Positions 14,086 to 23,041 are shown, numbered from the stretch's first letter. The stretch is DNA of 64,000 nt from Candidatus Staskawiczbacteria bacterium (GCA_903835075.1 CAILLM010000009.1:1-64000), one strand, 5' to 3'. Notes: a model not told the origin generated them from the sequence alone. Numbers and translations: made by a program.

Positions 14086-15816
14086 ATGAAAAAAAATGCT
14101 AACTGGCGCATAAACATTATTTTAGTATTTATTATCGCTTGTGGGGCGGCTGTTATTGTCCGTCTATTTTTTTTACAAGTTTTAGATCGTAAAATGTATG
14201 AAGCCCAGGCGCTAGGTCAGCAAGTTGATTTTAATGCAGTAGTAGGCCCTAGGGGGCAAATTTACTGTGAAAACAGCCAAGAAACAAAGGGCACAGAAGG
14301 TTCGGGTGAAGTAAAAAGTCTTGCTATAAATAAAGACAGTTGGACTGTTTCTGTAAATCCTCAAAACATTACTAACAAAAAAGTTTTTGCAGATAAAATT
14401 AGTCCATATATTGGTGAAACTGCAGATCAAATACTTTCCACAATAAGTGTAGACAATTCTTATGTGGTTTTAAAAAAAGAAGTGCCGTCACCGGAATTAG
14501 AGAAAATTAAAGAGCTGGGCTTGAAGGGTCTGTCATGGCAGAATGAGCCTGTGAGGCTTTATCCTCAGGGCGAAATGGCTTCTCAGACACTTGGATTTTT
14601 GGGCGGTTCGGGAGTTGGTCAATATGGGATAGAAGGTTATTATCAAGATATTTTGGCTGGAAAATCGGGCATTCAACAAGAGCAAACTGGGTTAGATTCA
14701 ATTTTTTCTAATGATAATCAAATTTCTTTAAATGGATCGGATGTTTATTTGACAATTGATTATAATATACAATTTCAGGCAGAAAATTTGCTAAAAGCTG
14801 AGCAAAAAAAGGATGATATTGATTCAGGACAAATTATAGTTATAAAGCCAGATACCGGCAGGATTTTGGCATTAGCAAATTTCCCTAATTTTGACCCTAA
14901 TCAATATGGTAAGCAGTCTGAGCTTGGTATTTTTCAAAACTCTACAACTCAAAAACTTTTTGAGCCAGGTTCTATCATGAAACCGTTTACCATGGTTGCT
15001 GCTCTCAATGAAGGCAAATTAACTCCAGACACAACCTATGTTGATACGGGTGTGTTAACTTTTAGTGATAGGTCTATACATAATTTTGCTAGAGAAAAAT
15101 ACGGTAAGCAAACAATGACTCAAGTTTTGGAAAATTCAATTAATACAGGTGCAGTTTTTGCCGAACAACAAGTTTCGCATAAAATATTTTTTGATTATGT
15201 TGATAAATTTGGATTTACTCAAAAAACCGGAATTGATTTGCAAGGAGAAGTTTCTTCTAGAAATGATTCTTTGAAAAACGGAAATGATGTGGAATATGCC
15301 ACAGCATCTTTTGGACAAGGAATTGTGCTAACCCCAATGCAAATTTTGAAGGGGTTTTGTGCGTTGGCAAATGGTGGCAAATTAGTTAAGCCTTATATAG
15401 TTGAGAAAATTGTTAACGGTAATAGTGAAATTGATACAAAACCGGAGATATCTAGTCCCATTGTTTCTCAAGAGGCAATTTCTAAGCTAACCACTATGTT
15501 AATTAGTGTGGTTGATAACGGTTTTGGGGGTGTTGCAAAAGTTCCTGGGTATTATTTGGCTGGTAAAACCGGTACAGCTCAAATTCCTTTAGCAAATGGA
15601 AGAGGATATATGCCCGACAACAATACTATACAAAGTTTTGTTGGTTATGGCCCTACGGCTAACCCACAATTTGTTATATTGGTAAAGTTGGATAACCCAA
15701 AGGTTCCTAAATCTGCGCTTTCTGCAGTTCCAGTTTTTAAACAGCTAGCTAAATATATAATTGATTATTGGCAAATTCCTCCCGATTATGATGCCAATCA
15801 ACCAATTACTAAATAA
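14086..15816 (+). CDS. ftsI: Division transpeptidase FtsI/PBP2-type penicillin-binding protein
   Basis: This cross-links septal peptidoglycan. The 576-residue protein has a TM anchor (about 10-30), a dimerisation domain and the transpeptidase domain with SxxK (Ser296-IM-Lys299), SxN (Ser351-I-Asn353) and KTG (494-496). No PASTA domains follow. It is the last gene of the mraZ-rsmH-ftsL-ftsI unit and is followed by a terminator. murC and mraY are far away, at 42194 and 50539. Confidence 0.94.
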   Translation: MKKNANWRINIILVFIIACGAAVIVRLFFLQVLDRKMYEAQALGQQVDFNAVVGPRGQIYCENSQETKGTEGSGEVKSLAINKDSWTVSVNPQNITNKKVFADKISPYIGETADQILSTISVDNSYVVLKKEVPSPELEKIKELGLKGLSWQNEPVRLYPQGEMASQTLGFLGGSGVGQYGIEGYYQDILAGKSGIQQEQTGLDSIFSNDNQISLNGSDVYLTIDYNIQFQAENLLKAEQKKDDIDSGQIIVIKPDTGRILALANFPNFDPNQYGKQSELGIFQNSTTQKLFEPGSIMKPFTMVAALNEGKLTPDTTYVDTGVLTFSDRSIHNFAREKYGKQTMTQVLENSINTGAVFAEQQVSHKIFFDYVDKFGFTQKTGIDLQGEVSSRNDSLKNGNDVEYATASFGQGIVLTPMQILKGFCALANGGKLVKPYIVEKIVNGNSEIDTKPEISSPIVSQEAISKLTTMLISVVDNGFGGVAKVPGYYLAGKTGTAQIPLANGRGYMPDNNTIQSFVGYGPTANPQFVILVKLDNPKVPKSALSAVPVFKQLAKYIIDYWQIPPDYDANQPITK

Positions 15817-15818
15817 TA

Positions 15819-15844
15819 AAAAATCCCGGATATCGGGATTTTTT
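15819..15844 (+). terminator. Terminator of the mraZ-ftsI operon
   Basis: AAAAATCCCG...CGGGATTTTTT around a short loop. Confidence 0.92.
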
Positions 15845-15877
15845 ATTGTGCTTGCACTGCGAAGCCTTGGCGAAGCA

Positions 15878-15896
15878 GTGGCCCTACCGGGATTTG
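15878..15896. repeat. Duplicated 3' end of tRNA-Glu, left copy
   Basis: GTGGCCCTACCGGGATTTG is identical to 16178-16196, which is the 3' end of the tRNA-Glu gene plus one flanking base. The copies are exactly 300 bp apart and bracket the GIY-YIG gene, like attL and attR. Two perfect small palindromes (CCAGCCCTAGGCTGG and TCCGCCTGGGGCGGA) follow at once. Confidence 0.8.
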
Positions 15897-15902
15897 CCAG
15901 CC

Positions 15903-16175
15903 CTAGGCTGGTCCGCCTGGGGCGGAAACCCGTGAGTAAATTATATTCTTATTTATAAATTCTCTACCTTGGCCAGATTTCAAAAAAATCTCTCTGACAC
16001 GCGCATCTTTCTCGGCACGATATGCTTCATAGTAAATTAAATCCATGGGTCGTCTATTTTTTGTTGACTCAACAATTCCTCTTGAATGTTCTCCAAGTCT
16101 TTGTTTTAAGTCTGAGCTATAACCAATATATAATCGACTGTCTTTTATGCTTTGTAAAATATAAACATAAAACAT
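15903..16175 (-). CDS. Free-standing GIY-YIG endonuclease-domain protein
   Basis: The 90-residue protein is essentially one GIY-YIG nuclease domain: YVYIL at 3-7, YIGYS at 16-20, the basic RLGEHSRG helix and KNRRPMDLIYYEAY strand of the YhbQ/URI-type group. The last residues (SRVSAPGGPA) are encoded by the repeat-rich sequence next to the left tRNA duplication, so the C-terminus may be extended by insertion. The start lies 4 bp from the tRNA-Glu 3' end. Flanking direct repeats suggest it travelled as a small tRNA-targeting unit; the substrate is unknown. Confidence 0.85.
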   Translation of the reverse strand: MFYVYILQSIKDSRLYIGYSSDLKQRLGEHSRGIVESTKNRRPMDLIYYEAYRAEKDARVREIFLKSGQGREFINKNIIYSRVSAPGGPA

Positions 16176-16178
16176 ATG

Positions 16179-16253
16179 TGGCCCTACCGGGATTTGAACC
16201 CGGGTTTAGTGCTTGAGAAGCACGCGTCCTAGACCAGGCTAGACGATAGGGCC
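16179..16253 (-). tRNA. tRNA-Glu (anticodon CTC)
   Basis: Read on the minus strand, acceptor GGCCCTA/TAGGGCC, ATCGTCTAGCCTGGTCTAGGAC D-region, anticodon loop TTCTCAA (anticodon CTC) and T-arm GGGTTCAAATCCC. The outermost anticodon-stem pair is C/T. No CCA is encoded. The 3' end is duplicated at 15878. Confidence 0.93.
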
Positions 16254-16323
16254 GTTCATTTGTGTTATTCTATCAAAAAAACAGCACTTTGTCTATTTTG
16301 TTTTTTTATAGTAAAATATATGA

Positions 16324-17469
16324 ATGGTCAAAGATATATTCAAAAATTATATTTATCCAATCTCGGTTTTTTCCGGGGGAGTTATTGGCGTGGGGTTTTT
16401 GTCTCTTCCATATGTTGCAATGCAGTCTGGGATTTGGTTGATGCTTGGATATTTTATAGTTTTGACATCTCTAATTGTTGTAATCAACTTAATTTTTTGT
16501 GATATAAGTTTGAAAACCCCAGATTTTAAAAGATTTCCAGGCTTTGTTGGATATTATTTAGGAAAAAGGGCAGAAACTTTTACAATGATTGTCACAATTT
16601 TAGGAGGTATCGCGGTTCTTTTAGCATATATGCTAATTGGAGTTCAATTTTTTTCATCAGTTTTTCAGCCTATTTTCCCCATAAGCACATTAGCAATTGT
16701 TCTTGTTTATTTCTTAATAGTAACCATTATTATATGTTTTGATATAAAAGTTGTTTCTAGAGTGGAGTTTTGGGCTTTGATTTTATTATTTTTATCTTTA
16801 TTTTTTATTTTTATCAAAGGTTTTTCTCACATACAATTTGGTAACATATTTCCTTTTAACTTTAAATTTAATGCTTCAAAACTTTTTCTCCCGTACGGCC
16901 CATTATTATTTGCTCTTTGGGGCGTTGGATTAATACCAGAAGTTGAAGAAATGATTCGTGGAAATAAAAAAAGATTGAAAAGAATAATAACTATTTCTAC
17001 TATAATAATTTCAGTTTTTTATTTTTTATTTACCATTTTAATATTAGGAATTACCGGAATCCACACCGAACAATCTGCATTATCGGGGTTAAAAGGTGTC
17101 TTGGGAAACACATTGGTATCAGTTGCTCTTTTAGTTGGTGCAATAGTTTCTATCACAGCGTTTATTACACAGGGCATAATTACAAAAAAAACTTTAGTAT
17201 TTGATTTAAAAATTAAGCATTGGCAGGCAATTGTAATGACATGCTGTACACCGCTAGTACTGTTTTTACTTGGCTTTACGTCATTTATACCAATAATATC
17301 TTTTATTGGTGCTATATTGCTTGGGATAGACGGAGTTTTGATTTTATTAATGTATAAAAAAATTGCCTGCCTGCCAGCAGGCAGGGCGGTAAAAAATGTG
17401 ACAATTTGGGCATTATTTTTAGTTTTTATATTGGGTGTTATTTATGAGGTAGCATATTTTGTAAAATAA
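16324..17469 (+). CDS. Aromatic/hydroxy amino-acid permease-like transporter
   Basis: The 381-residue protein has about 11 TM helices and the AAAP/HAAAP start FSGGVIGVGFLSLPYVAMQSG, resembling TyrP/Mtr and the eukaryotic AAAP family. It probably imports an amino acid with a cation; substrate is not readable. A TAAAAT 6 nt before the ATG implies a leaderless message. Near residue 348-355 a palindromic repeat (CCTGCCTGCCAGCAGGCAGG) is inserted in frame and encodes ACLPAGRA in a cytoplasmic loop. Confidence 0.8.
   Translation: MVKDIFKNYIYPISVFSGGVIGVGFLSLPYVAMQSGIWLMLGYFIVLTSLIVVINLIFCDISLKTPDFKRFPGFVGYYLGKRAETFTMIVTILGGIAVLLAYMLIGVQFFSSVFQPIFPISTLAIVLVYFLIVTIIICFDIKVVSRVEFWALILLFLSLFFIFIKGFSHIQFGNIFPFNFKFNASKLFLPYGPLLFALWGVGLIPEVEEMIRGNKKRLKRIITISTIIISVFYFLFTILILGITGIHTEQSALSGLKGVLGNTLVSVALLVGAIVSITAFITQGIITKKTLVFDLKIKHWQAIVMTCCTPLVLFLLGFTSFIPIISFIGAILLGIDGVLILLMYKKIACLPAGRAVKNVTIWALFLVFILGVIYEVAYFVK
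17366..17385. repeat. Palindromic repeat inside the permease gene
   Basis: CCTGCCTG-CCAG-CAGGCAGG, a hairpin-forming insert that keeps the reading frame open. Confidence 0.75.
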
Positions 17470-17483
17470 ATAATTTAATAGTT

Positions 17484-18449
17484 ATGATATTAGAAATCAT
17501 TATTTTTATCGTATCAATAGTTTTGCTTTCATGGTTGAGTTCTAGCTTTGTCAAAACTGTAATTGAAATTGCCAAGTATCTCCATTGGCGTGAGTTTATA
17601 GTGGCATTTTTTGTTATGGGTTTCGCTTCGTGTCTGCCAAATTTATTTGTTGATTTGAGTGCAGCTTTCCAAGGTTTGGCACCTATAGCTTTTGGAGATA
17701 TTATTGGTGGGAACTTAATTGACCTGACCCTTATTATGGCAATTGTTGTGCTATTCAGCAAAGATACGGTTGAAACTAATAGTAAAATGGTGCAGGGTAG
17801 CTCGCTTTTTACCTTTCTGATTGCAGTTCTTCCAATATTCTTAATTTGGGATGGCAAAGTTACTCAAAAAGAAGGCATTGTTTTGATTTTTGCATTTTTT
17901 GTTTATGCTTTTTGGCTTTTTTCAAAAGATAATAGATTCAAAAAAGTTTATAGTGGTGCTAAAAAACAATCCACTTTGCCCACAATAAGGCGGTTAGATT
18001 TTGTTAAAAATATTGCTAAGTTGATTTTGATAATTGTGGTACTATTGGTAGCTTCGCAAGGAATAATAATGGCAGCGAAGTCTTTTCAGGAATCTTTAGG
18101 AATTTCGCTTTCTTTGGTGGGTGTTTTAATTGTGGCCTTGGGAAACTGTTTCCCTGAAATGTATTTTGGTATTGTAGCTGGCAGAAAAGGAGAAGGGTGG
18201 ATGATTGTTGGAGATATGATGGGTTCGGTAATTATTGCCGCTACATTGGTTTTGGGCATAATTGGGATTGTTGCTCCCTTTGAAATCAAAGATATGTCAG
18301 TGTTTTTGATTGCTAGAATTTTCACTGTTATAGCCGCTATTTTCTTTTTAATTGCTGTTAGAACTGGAAAAAAGATAACCAAACAAGAGGCGGTTATATT
18401 GTTGTTTGTTTATGTTGCGTTTTTATTAACGGAAATTTTTATTAAATAA
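17484..18449 (+). CDS. CaCA-family Na+/Ca2+ exchanger-like protein
   Basis: The 321-residue protein has about 10 TM segments in two inverted halves. The two alpha repeats are visible: GFASCLPNLFVDLSAAFQG...AFGDIIGGNLIDLTLIM (about 47-88) and ALGNCFPEMYFGIVAGRKGEG...VGDMMGSVIIAATLVLG (about 214-256), matching the G-x-S-x-P-E and G-N-x-x-G-S-N patterns with some divergence. It should exchange Ca2+ for Na+ or H+. Its stop codon overlaps the start of the P-type ATPase (TAATG), so the two are translationally coupled. Confidence 0.85.
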   Translation: MILEIIIFIVSIVLLSWLSSSFVKTVIEIAKYLHWREFIVAFFVMGFASCLPNLFVDLSAAFQGLAPIAFGDIIGGNLIDLTLIMAIVVLFSKDTVETNSKMVQGSSLFTFLIAVLPIFLIWDGKVTQKEGIVLIFAFFVYAFWLFSKDNRFKKVYSGAKKQSTLPTIRRLDFVKNIAKLILIIVVLLVASQGIIMAAKSFQESLGISLSLVGVLIVALGNCFPEMYFGIVAGRKGEGWMIVGDMMGSVIIAATLVLGIIGIVAPFEIKDMSVFLIARIFTVIAAIFFLIAVRTGKKITKQEAVILLFVYVAFLLTEIFIK

Positions 18450-20989
18450 TGGCATTTTTTCAATATGCAAATAAAAATATAGAAGAAGTATTTGATGTTT
18501 TAAAAACTTCTGCTGTTGGGCTTTCCAAAAAAGAAGTTCTTTTGGCACAGAAAAAATATGGACTTAATGAAATTAAAGTTAGAAATATAAATGCTTTTGA
18601 GGTGTTGGTTAGGCAAGTGAAGTCTCCATTTACTTTTTTGCTTTTAATTGCTGCATTAATATCAATTTTTATAGGGCAGGCAGTAGACAGTATTGCGGTG
18701 TTAGCATTTATTTTTATTAATGTTGTTATAGGATTTCTACAAGAATATAGGGCTGAGCGCGCTGTTGTTTTACTTCAAAAATTTGTTTCTCAAAAAGCAA
18801 AAGTTTTGCGGGATTCTAAAGAGGAATTAATAGACACAAAGTTTTTAGTACCAGGAGACGTTGTTTCGCTGGAAGCGGGTGATATGACTCCTGCAGATTT
18901 ACGAGTAATAAGTGTTGAAAATTTTTTAATTGATGAGTCTGTGTTAACAGGAGAGTCAGCTCCAGTTTCTAAAAATTCCGATGTATTAACAAAAGAAAAT
19001 AATTCTGAAGATGCGTCAATTTTTAAAGCAAAGAATGTCATATTTTCAGGCACATCTGTTGTGTCGGGCAAGGCTTATGGAGTTGTTATAGCCACAGGTA
19101 AGGAAACTGTTTTTGGAGGTATTGTAAAAACAATTTCTGGCATAAGGAGAGAAAGTACATATGAAAAAAGTATTATCTATTTTTGTAAACTAATTTTAAG
19201 AATTGTTGCAACAACAATAATTTTAATTTTTATTGCTAATATTTTAATCAAAGGAATTAGCGATGTTTGGGAATTACTTTTATTTTCAGTGGCATTAATA
19301 GTAAGTATTTTGCCAGAAGCCCTCCCAGCAGTTGTAACTTTTGCTTTGTCTAAAGGAAGTTTGGAAATGGCAAAACAAAATGTGGTTGTAAAAAGATTAT
19401 CTGCAATTGAAGACTTAGGGAACATTGAAATTTTGTGTACTGATAAAACAGGTACTTTAACGTTAAACAAAATGTCATTAGAGAAAACAGTTTCTGCTAA
19501 TGAAGAAAAGTGTTTTTTGTATGGAATATTGGCTTCTGGCGCAGATAAAATAGAAAATAAAATATTAAATCCATTTGATGCTGCGCTATATGAAAAAGCT
19601 CCAAAAGATGTTTTACAAGATTCCAAAAAATTTAAAATAATTTCAGAATTGCCATTTGATTCTTATAGAATGAGGTCTGCATTTTTAGTTGAGGGTTCGA
19701 AAAAAGAGCATTTTCTAATTGTTAGGGGCTCGCCAGAATCTATTATAAAAAATTGTTCACATTTACGTGGCCAAGCAAAATTAAAAAAAATACAAGAAGA
19801 AATTGCACAAGAAGGATTGGCGGGGCGCCGAGTCTTAGCTTTGGCATATAAGAAAATAAATAAAGATAAAAAGAGCATTAAGGTGCAGGATGAGAAAGGT
19901 CTTACATTCTTGGGATATTTTGTTTTCAATGACCCCATAAAAAATACTGCCAAAGAAGCCATAACTTTATCAAAAAAATTAGGAGTTCAAATTAAGATTA
20001 TAACTGGTGACTCAAAAGAAGTTGCGGGATACGTGGCAGGGCTTACAGGTTTGGTTGCAGGGCCTGAAGATCTAATTTCTGGAGATGAACTGTTAAAGCT
20101 GTCTAAAGAAGAATTTGACGACGCCTGTGAGGCCAAGTCTGTTTTTGCTAGAATATCGCCTGATTTAAAGCACAATATAATAAAATCTTTGCAAAAAAAA
20201 CACGAAGTAGGGTTTATGGGTGAGGGTGTCAATGACGCGCCAGCTTTAAAAACTGCTGACGTTGGAATTGCGGTTGTTGAGGCCTCTGACGTTGCCAGAA
20301 ATGCTGCTGACGTGGTGCTTTTGCAAAAAGATTTACGCGTAGTGGTTAACGGCATTAAAGATGGTAGAACTATTTTTTCTAATATAAATAAATATATAAA
20401 ATGTGCATTAGCTAGTAATTTTGGTAATTTTTATTCAATTGCGGTAATTTCTTTATTTATAAACTTTTTACCAATGTTGCCTGTGCAAATTTTATTGGGA
20501 AACATTTTGTCTGATTTTCCATTAATTTCTATTGCCACAGATTCAGTTGATATAGATGAGTTAAGAAGGCCTAAAAATTATCAACTACATATGGTTTTGC
20601 CATTAATTATTTCTTTGGCGCTGGTTAGCACGGTTTTTGATTTTATTTTCTTTTCAATTTTCTATAAGCAAGCACCAGCAAATATACAAACTTTATGGTA
20701 TATAGAAAGTATTCTAACGGAATTATTGCTTATATTTATTATTAGAACACGGGGTGTATTTTATAAGGCAAAAAGGCCTGGATTTTGGCTTTTGTTTCTT
20801 GTAATTATTGATGCTATATTTGTGGTTGCTTTACCATTCACAACTATTGGACATAACTTTTTCCATTTTGTGACTCCACCAATTATTCCCTTACTAATAG
20901 TATTTGTATTAAATATTTTGTATTTTATTACCAGTGAAATAGTAAAATTAATTTATTTCCGTTATTGGAAGCCTAAAGTGGCTTCCTAA
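18449..20989 (+). CDS. P-type cation ATPase, MgtA-like (P3B)
   Basis: The 846-residue pump has the N-terminal cation-ATPase domain, TGES (actuator), the phosphorylation motif CTDKTGTLT, a nucleotide-binding domain with a KGSPE-like RGSPE, and a hinge reading GEGVNDAPAL where TGDG is usual. M4 is PEALP, and M6 reads ASNFGNFYSIAVIS...FLPMLPVQILLGNILSD, closely like the Mg2+ importer MgtA rather than SERCA. Mg2+ transport is therefore favoured. Ca2+ export, suggested by the neighbouring CaCA gene, is the alternative. Confidence 0.85.
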   Translation: MAFFQYANKNIEEVFDVLKTSAVGLSKKEVLLAQKKYGLNEIKVRNINAFEVLVRQVKSPFTFLLLIAALISIFIGQAVDSIAVLAFIFINVVIGFLQEYRAERAVVLLQKFVSQKAKVLRDSKEELIDTKFLVPGDVVSLEAGDMTPADLRVISVENFLIDESVLTGESAPVSKNSDVLTKENNSEDASIFKAKNVIFSGTSVVSGKAYGVVIATGKETVFGGIVKTISGIRRESTYEKSIIYFCKLILRIVATTIILIFIANILIKGISDVWELLLFSVALIVSILPEALPAVVTFALSKGSLEMAKQNVVVKRLSAIEDLGNIEILCTDKTGTLTLNKMSLEKTVSANEEKCFLYGILASGADKIENKILNPFDAALYEKAPKDVLQDSKKFKIISELPFDSYRMRSAFLVEGSKKEHFLIVRGSPESIIKNCSHLRGQAKLKKIQEEIAQEGLAGRRVLALAYKKINKDKKSIKVQDEKGLTFLGYFVFNDPIKNTAKEAITLSKKLGVQIKIITGDSKEVAGYVAGLTGLVAGPEDLISGDELLKLSKEEFDDACEAKSVFARISPDLKHNIIKSLQKKHEVGFMGEGVNDAPALKTADVGIAVVEASDVARNAADVVLLQKDLRVVVNGIKDGRTIFSNINKYIKCALASNFGNFYSIAVISLFINFLPMLPVQILLGNILSDFPLISIATDSVDIDELRRPKNYQLHMVLPLIISLALVSTVFDFIFFSIFYKQAPANIQTLWYIESILTELLLIFIIRTRGVFYKAKRPGFWLLFLVIIDAIFVVALPFTTIGHNFFHFVTPPIIPLLIVFVLNILYFITSEIVKLIYFRYWKPKVAS

Positions 20990-21011
20990 TTTACTCAACG
21001 ATGTCAATTAG

Positions 21012-21035
21012 TCAGGTTGCCCTAGGGCAACCTGA
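21012..21035. repeat. 24-bp palindrome, left flank of the 21067-21870 unit
   Basis: The core AGGTTGCCCTAGGGCAACCT (21014-21033) is a perfect palindrome, extended by two pairs each side. It recurs at 21859-21878, with GAG and a GGTAT sequence following in both cases. Confidence 0.85.
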
Positions 21036-21066
21036 GTGGTATGATAAACTAAAACTGTAGAAATTT

Positions 21067-21243
21067 ATGAGAGAGAAAGATTTTTATACAACTAAAGAAT
21101 TAACAAAAATCCTTGGAATAAGTAAGCAGTCTGTTTTAAAACGTATTGGACGGGGTAATATTAAGGCAGTAAAAACTGGTAGAGATTATATAGTTTTTAA
21201 AAAAGATATTGATTTGAACAAATTGAAAGCTGATATACAATAA
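21067..21243 (+). CDS. Small helix-turn-helix (excisionase/MerR-like) protein
   Basis: This 58-residue ORF is complete from ATG to TAA. Its sequence (FYTTKELTKILGISKQSVLKR, then GRDYIVFKKDIDL) is the typical winged-HTH of the excisionase or helix_turn_helix_17 type: TTKELAKxLGISxQTV..., a short wing, then a strand YxV.K.DI. Such proteins act as directionality factors or small regulators. It sits between two palindromic repeats with the membrane gene at 21253, 9 bp downstream. Confidence 0.82.
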   Translation: MREKDFYTTKELTKILGISKQSVLKRIGRGNIKAVKTGRDYIVFKKDIDLNKLKADIQ

Positions 21244-21252
21244 AAATTACAA

Positions 21253-21870
21253 ATGCTTATGATTTTTGAACATATTTTAGTAATTATCAGCGTATTTGTA
21301 AGCTTGTCTGGTTCGGTCGCGTATGTTTTTGATACCTTGAAGGGCAAAACAAAGCCAAACAGGGTTAGCTGGTTTTTGTGGGCGGTGGCTCCATTGATAG
21401 GCACTGGGGCTGCCATCTCCTCTGGCGCGGATGCTTGGGCAACAGCCAGAATATTTTTAGCAGGATTTGTTCCGTTAATAGTTTTGATAGTTTCATTTTT
21501 GAATAAACAAAGCTATTGGAAACTTACAAAGTTTGATTTTGCATGTGGAATATGTTCGATACTGGCTTTAATTGTTTGGTTTTTCGCTAATTCGCCGGTG
21601 CTGGCAGTTCTTTTGGCTGCCACCGGTGATGGCTTGGGTTCTTTGCCAACTTTAATTAAATCGTGGAAATATCCCGAAACCGAAACTGGCTGGACTTTTG
21701 TAGCCGGATTTATTGCAACTTTACTTGTTTTGCCATCAATTACGGCGTGGAATATCCAAAATTCTGCTTTTCAAACGTATCTATTGGTGGTTAACGCACT
21801 GTTGGTTTTCTTTATTTTCCGAAAAAGACTAAAGTTATTAAATAATATAAAAATTACTAGGTTGCCCTAG
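21253..21870 (+). CDS. Multi-TM membrane protein, PQ-loop-like
   Basis: The 205-residue protein has about seven hydrophobic segments in two similar halves. Each half has a turn with conserved Pro/Trp (KGKTKPNRVSWFLWAV near 29-44 and TLIKSWKYPETETGWTF near 130-146), similar to PQ-loop or SemiSWEET-type repeats. Transport of a small molecule is plausible but unproven. The last codons (ITRLP, stop TAG) come from the right-hand palindromic repeat, so the repeat truncated or created the C-terminus. Confidence 0.72.
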   Translation: MLMIFEHILVIISVFVSLSGSVAYVFDTLKGKTKPNRVSWFLWAVAPLIGTGAAISSGADAWATARIFLAGFVPLIVLIVSFLNKQSYWKLTKFDFACGICSILALIVWFFANSPVLAVLLAATGDGLGSLPTLIKSWKYPETETGWTFVAGFIATLLVLPSITAWNIQNSAFQTYLLVVNALLVFFIFRKRLKLLNNIKITRLP

Positions 21871-21878
21871 GGCAACCT
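21859..21878. repeat. 20-bp palindrome, right flank of the 21067-21870 unit
   Basis: AGGTTGCCCTAGGGCAACCT, identical to the core at 21014-21033. It supplies the stop codon of the membrane gene. Confidence 0.85.
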
Positions 21879-21939
21879 GAGAGGGCTGGTATAAAATCTA
21901 AATTTTGTCTTTAAATTGGTTTTAATGTAAAATATAAAT

Positions 21940-23007
21940 ATGGATTTAACAACAATACTTTTAGTAATAATCACGGTTGGGATAATAGTTGCGGTTTTTT
22001 TATTGCTTAGGAAAAAACCGGAGGTTGAAAAAAAAGATGACAGTTCTTTTTTGATGTTGCAACAACAAATAAATCAAATTGCGCAAGCCGTTGATTCAAA
22101 ATTATCAGAATCTAATAAAAACGCACAAGATCAATTTAAGTATTCTGCTGATATTATAAAAAATGTTACAGAAAGGCTAACCAAGTTGGATGAAACAAAC
22201 CGGCAGGTGGTTAATTTTGCCGACCAGTTAAATTCTTTGCAAGACATTTTAAAAAATCCTAAACAGCGTGGAATTTTGGGAGAATATTATTTAGAAACTG
22301 TTTTAAAAAATGTTTTGCCACCAGGAAGTTACGAAATGCAATACAGGCTTGGAAAAAATGAAGAAGGTGACGACTTAATTCCTGATGCTGTTGTGTTTGT
22401 TAAAGAAAAAATTATTCCCATAGATTCAAAATTTTCTTTAGAGAATTATAATAGAATTATTGAGCAAAAAGATCCTATAGAAAAAGAAAAATTAGAGAAA
22501 GTTTTTGTGAATGATTTAAAAAATAGAATTGTTGAAACATCAAAATATATTCAACCATCAAAGGGAACAATGGATTTTGCGTTTATGTTTATTCCGCATG
22601 AGGCCATTTATTACGACTTGCTGATAAATAAAATTGGAGCGCTAAAAGAGGAGACAGAAAGCTTAATTCAACGCGCAGCTTCAAAATATAAGGTAATTAT
22701 TGTTTCCCCAACCTCATTTTTGGCTTATCTACAGACGGTTTTGCAGGGGTTGAAAGCCATGCAGATTGAAGAGCAGGCTAAAGATATTGTAAAACGAGTG
22801 GGGGACCTGATGACACATCTTAAAAAATACGCGGAAAAGTATGACAAGTTAGGGAAAACTCTTTCTACAGTAGTTAATCAATATAATGATGGCGGAAAGG
22901 AATTCAAAAAAATTGATAAAGATATTATAAAAATAACTGGAGCAGAAGAGGCGTTGGGTTATGAGCCTCCAGCCTTAGACAAGCCAGAATTAGAAGAAAA
23001 CGAATAA
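21940..23007 (+). CDS. rmuC: RmuC-family DNA recombination protein
   Basis: The 355-residue protein has one N-terminal TM helix (about 5-22), a coiled coil (about 35-95) and the RmuC domain: KQRGILGEYYLETVLKNVLPPGSYEMQY, a nuclease-like core with DAVVFV...IPIDSKFSLENY, and FAFMFIPHEAIYYDLL. RmuC limits certain recombination events, and its core belongs to the PD-(D/E)XK fold. A TAAAAT 6-8 nt before the ATG suggests a leaderless mRNA. Confidence 0.93.
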   Translation: MDLTTILLVIITVGIIVAVFLLLRKKPEVEKKDDSSFLMLQQQINQIAQAVDSKLSESNKNAQDQFKYSADIIKNVTERLTKLDETNRQVVNFADQLNSLQDILKNPKQRGILGEYYLETVLKNVLPPGSYEMQYRLGKNEEGDDLIPDAVVFVKEKIIPIDSKFSLENYNRIIEQKDPIEKEKLEKVFVNDLKNRIVETSKYIQPSKGTMDFAFMFIPHEAIYYDLLINKIGALKEETESLIQRAASKYKVIIVSPTSFLAYLQTVLQGLKAMQIEEQAKDIVKRVGDLMTHLKKYAEKYDKLGKTLSTVVNQYNDGGKEFKKIDKDIIKITGAEEALGYEPPALDKPELEENE

Positions 23008-23012
23008 TAGGG

Positions 23013-23041
23013 TTGACGAATAGCAGGTTTCTTGCTAAACT
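23013..23041 (+). promoter_or_regulatory. rplU promoter
   Basis: TTGACG (23013-23018), 17 nt, TAAACT (23036-23041). Confidence 0.65.
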
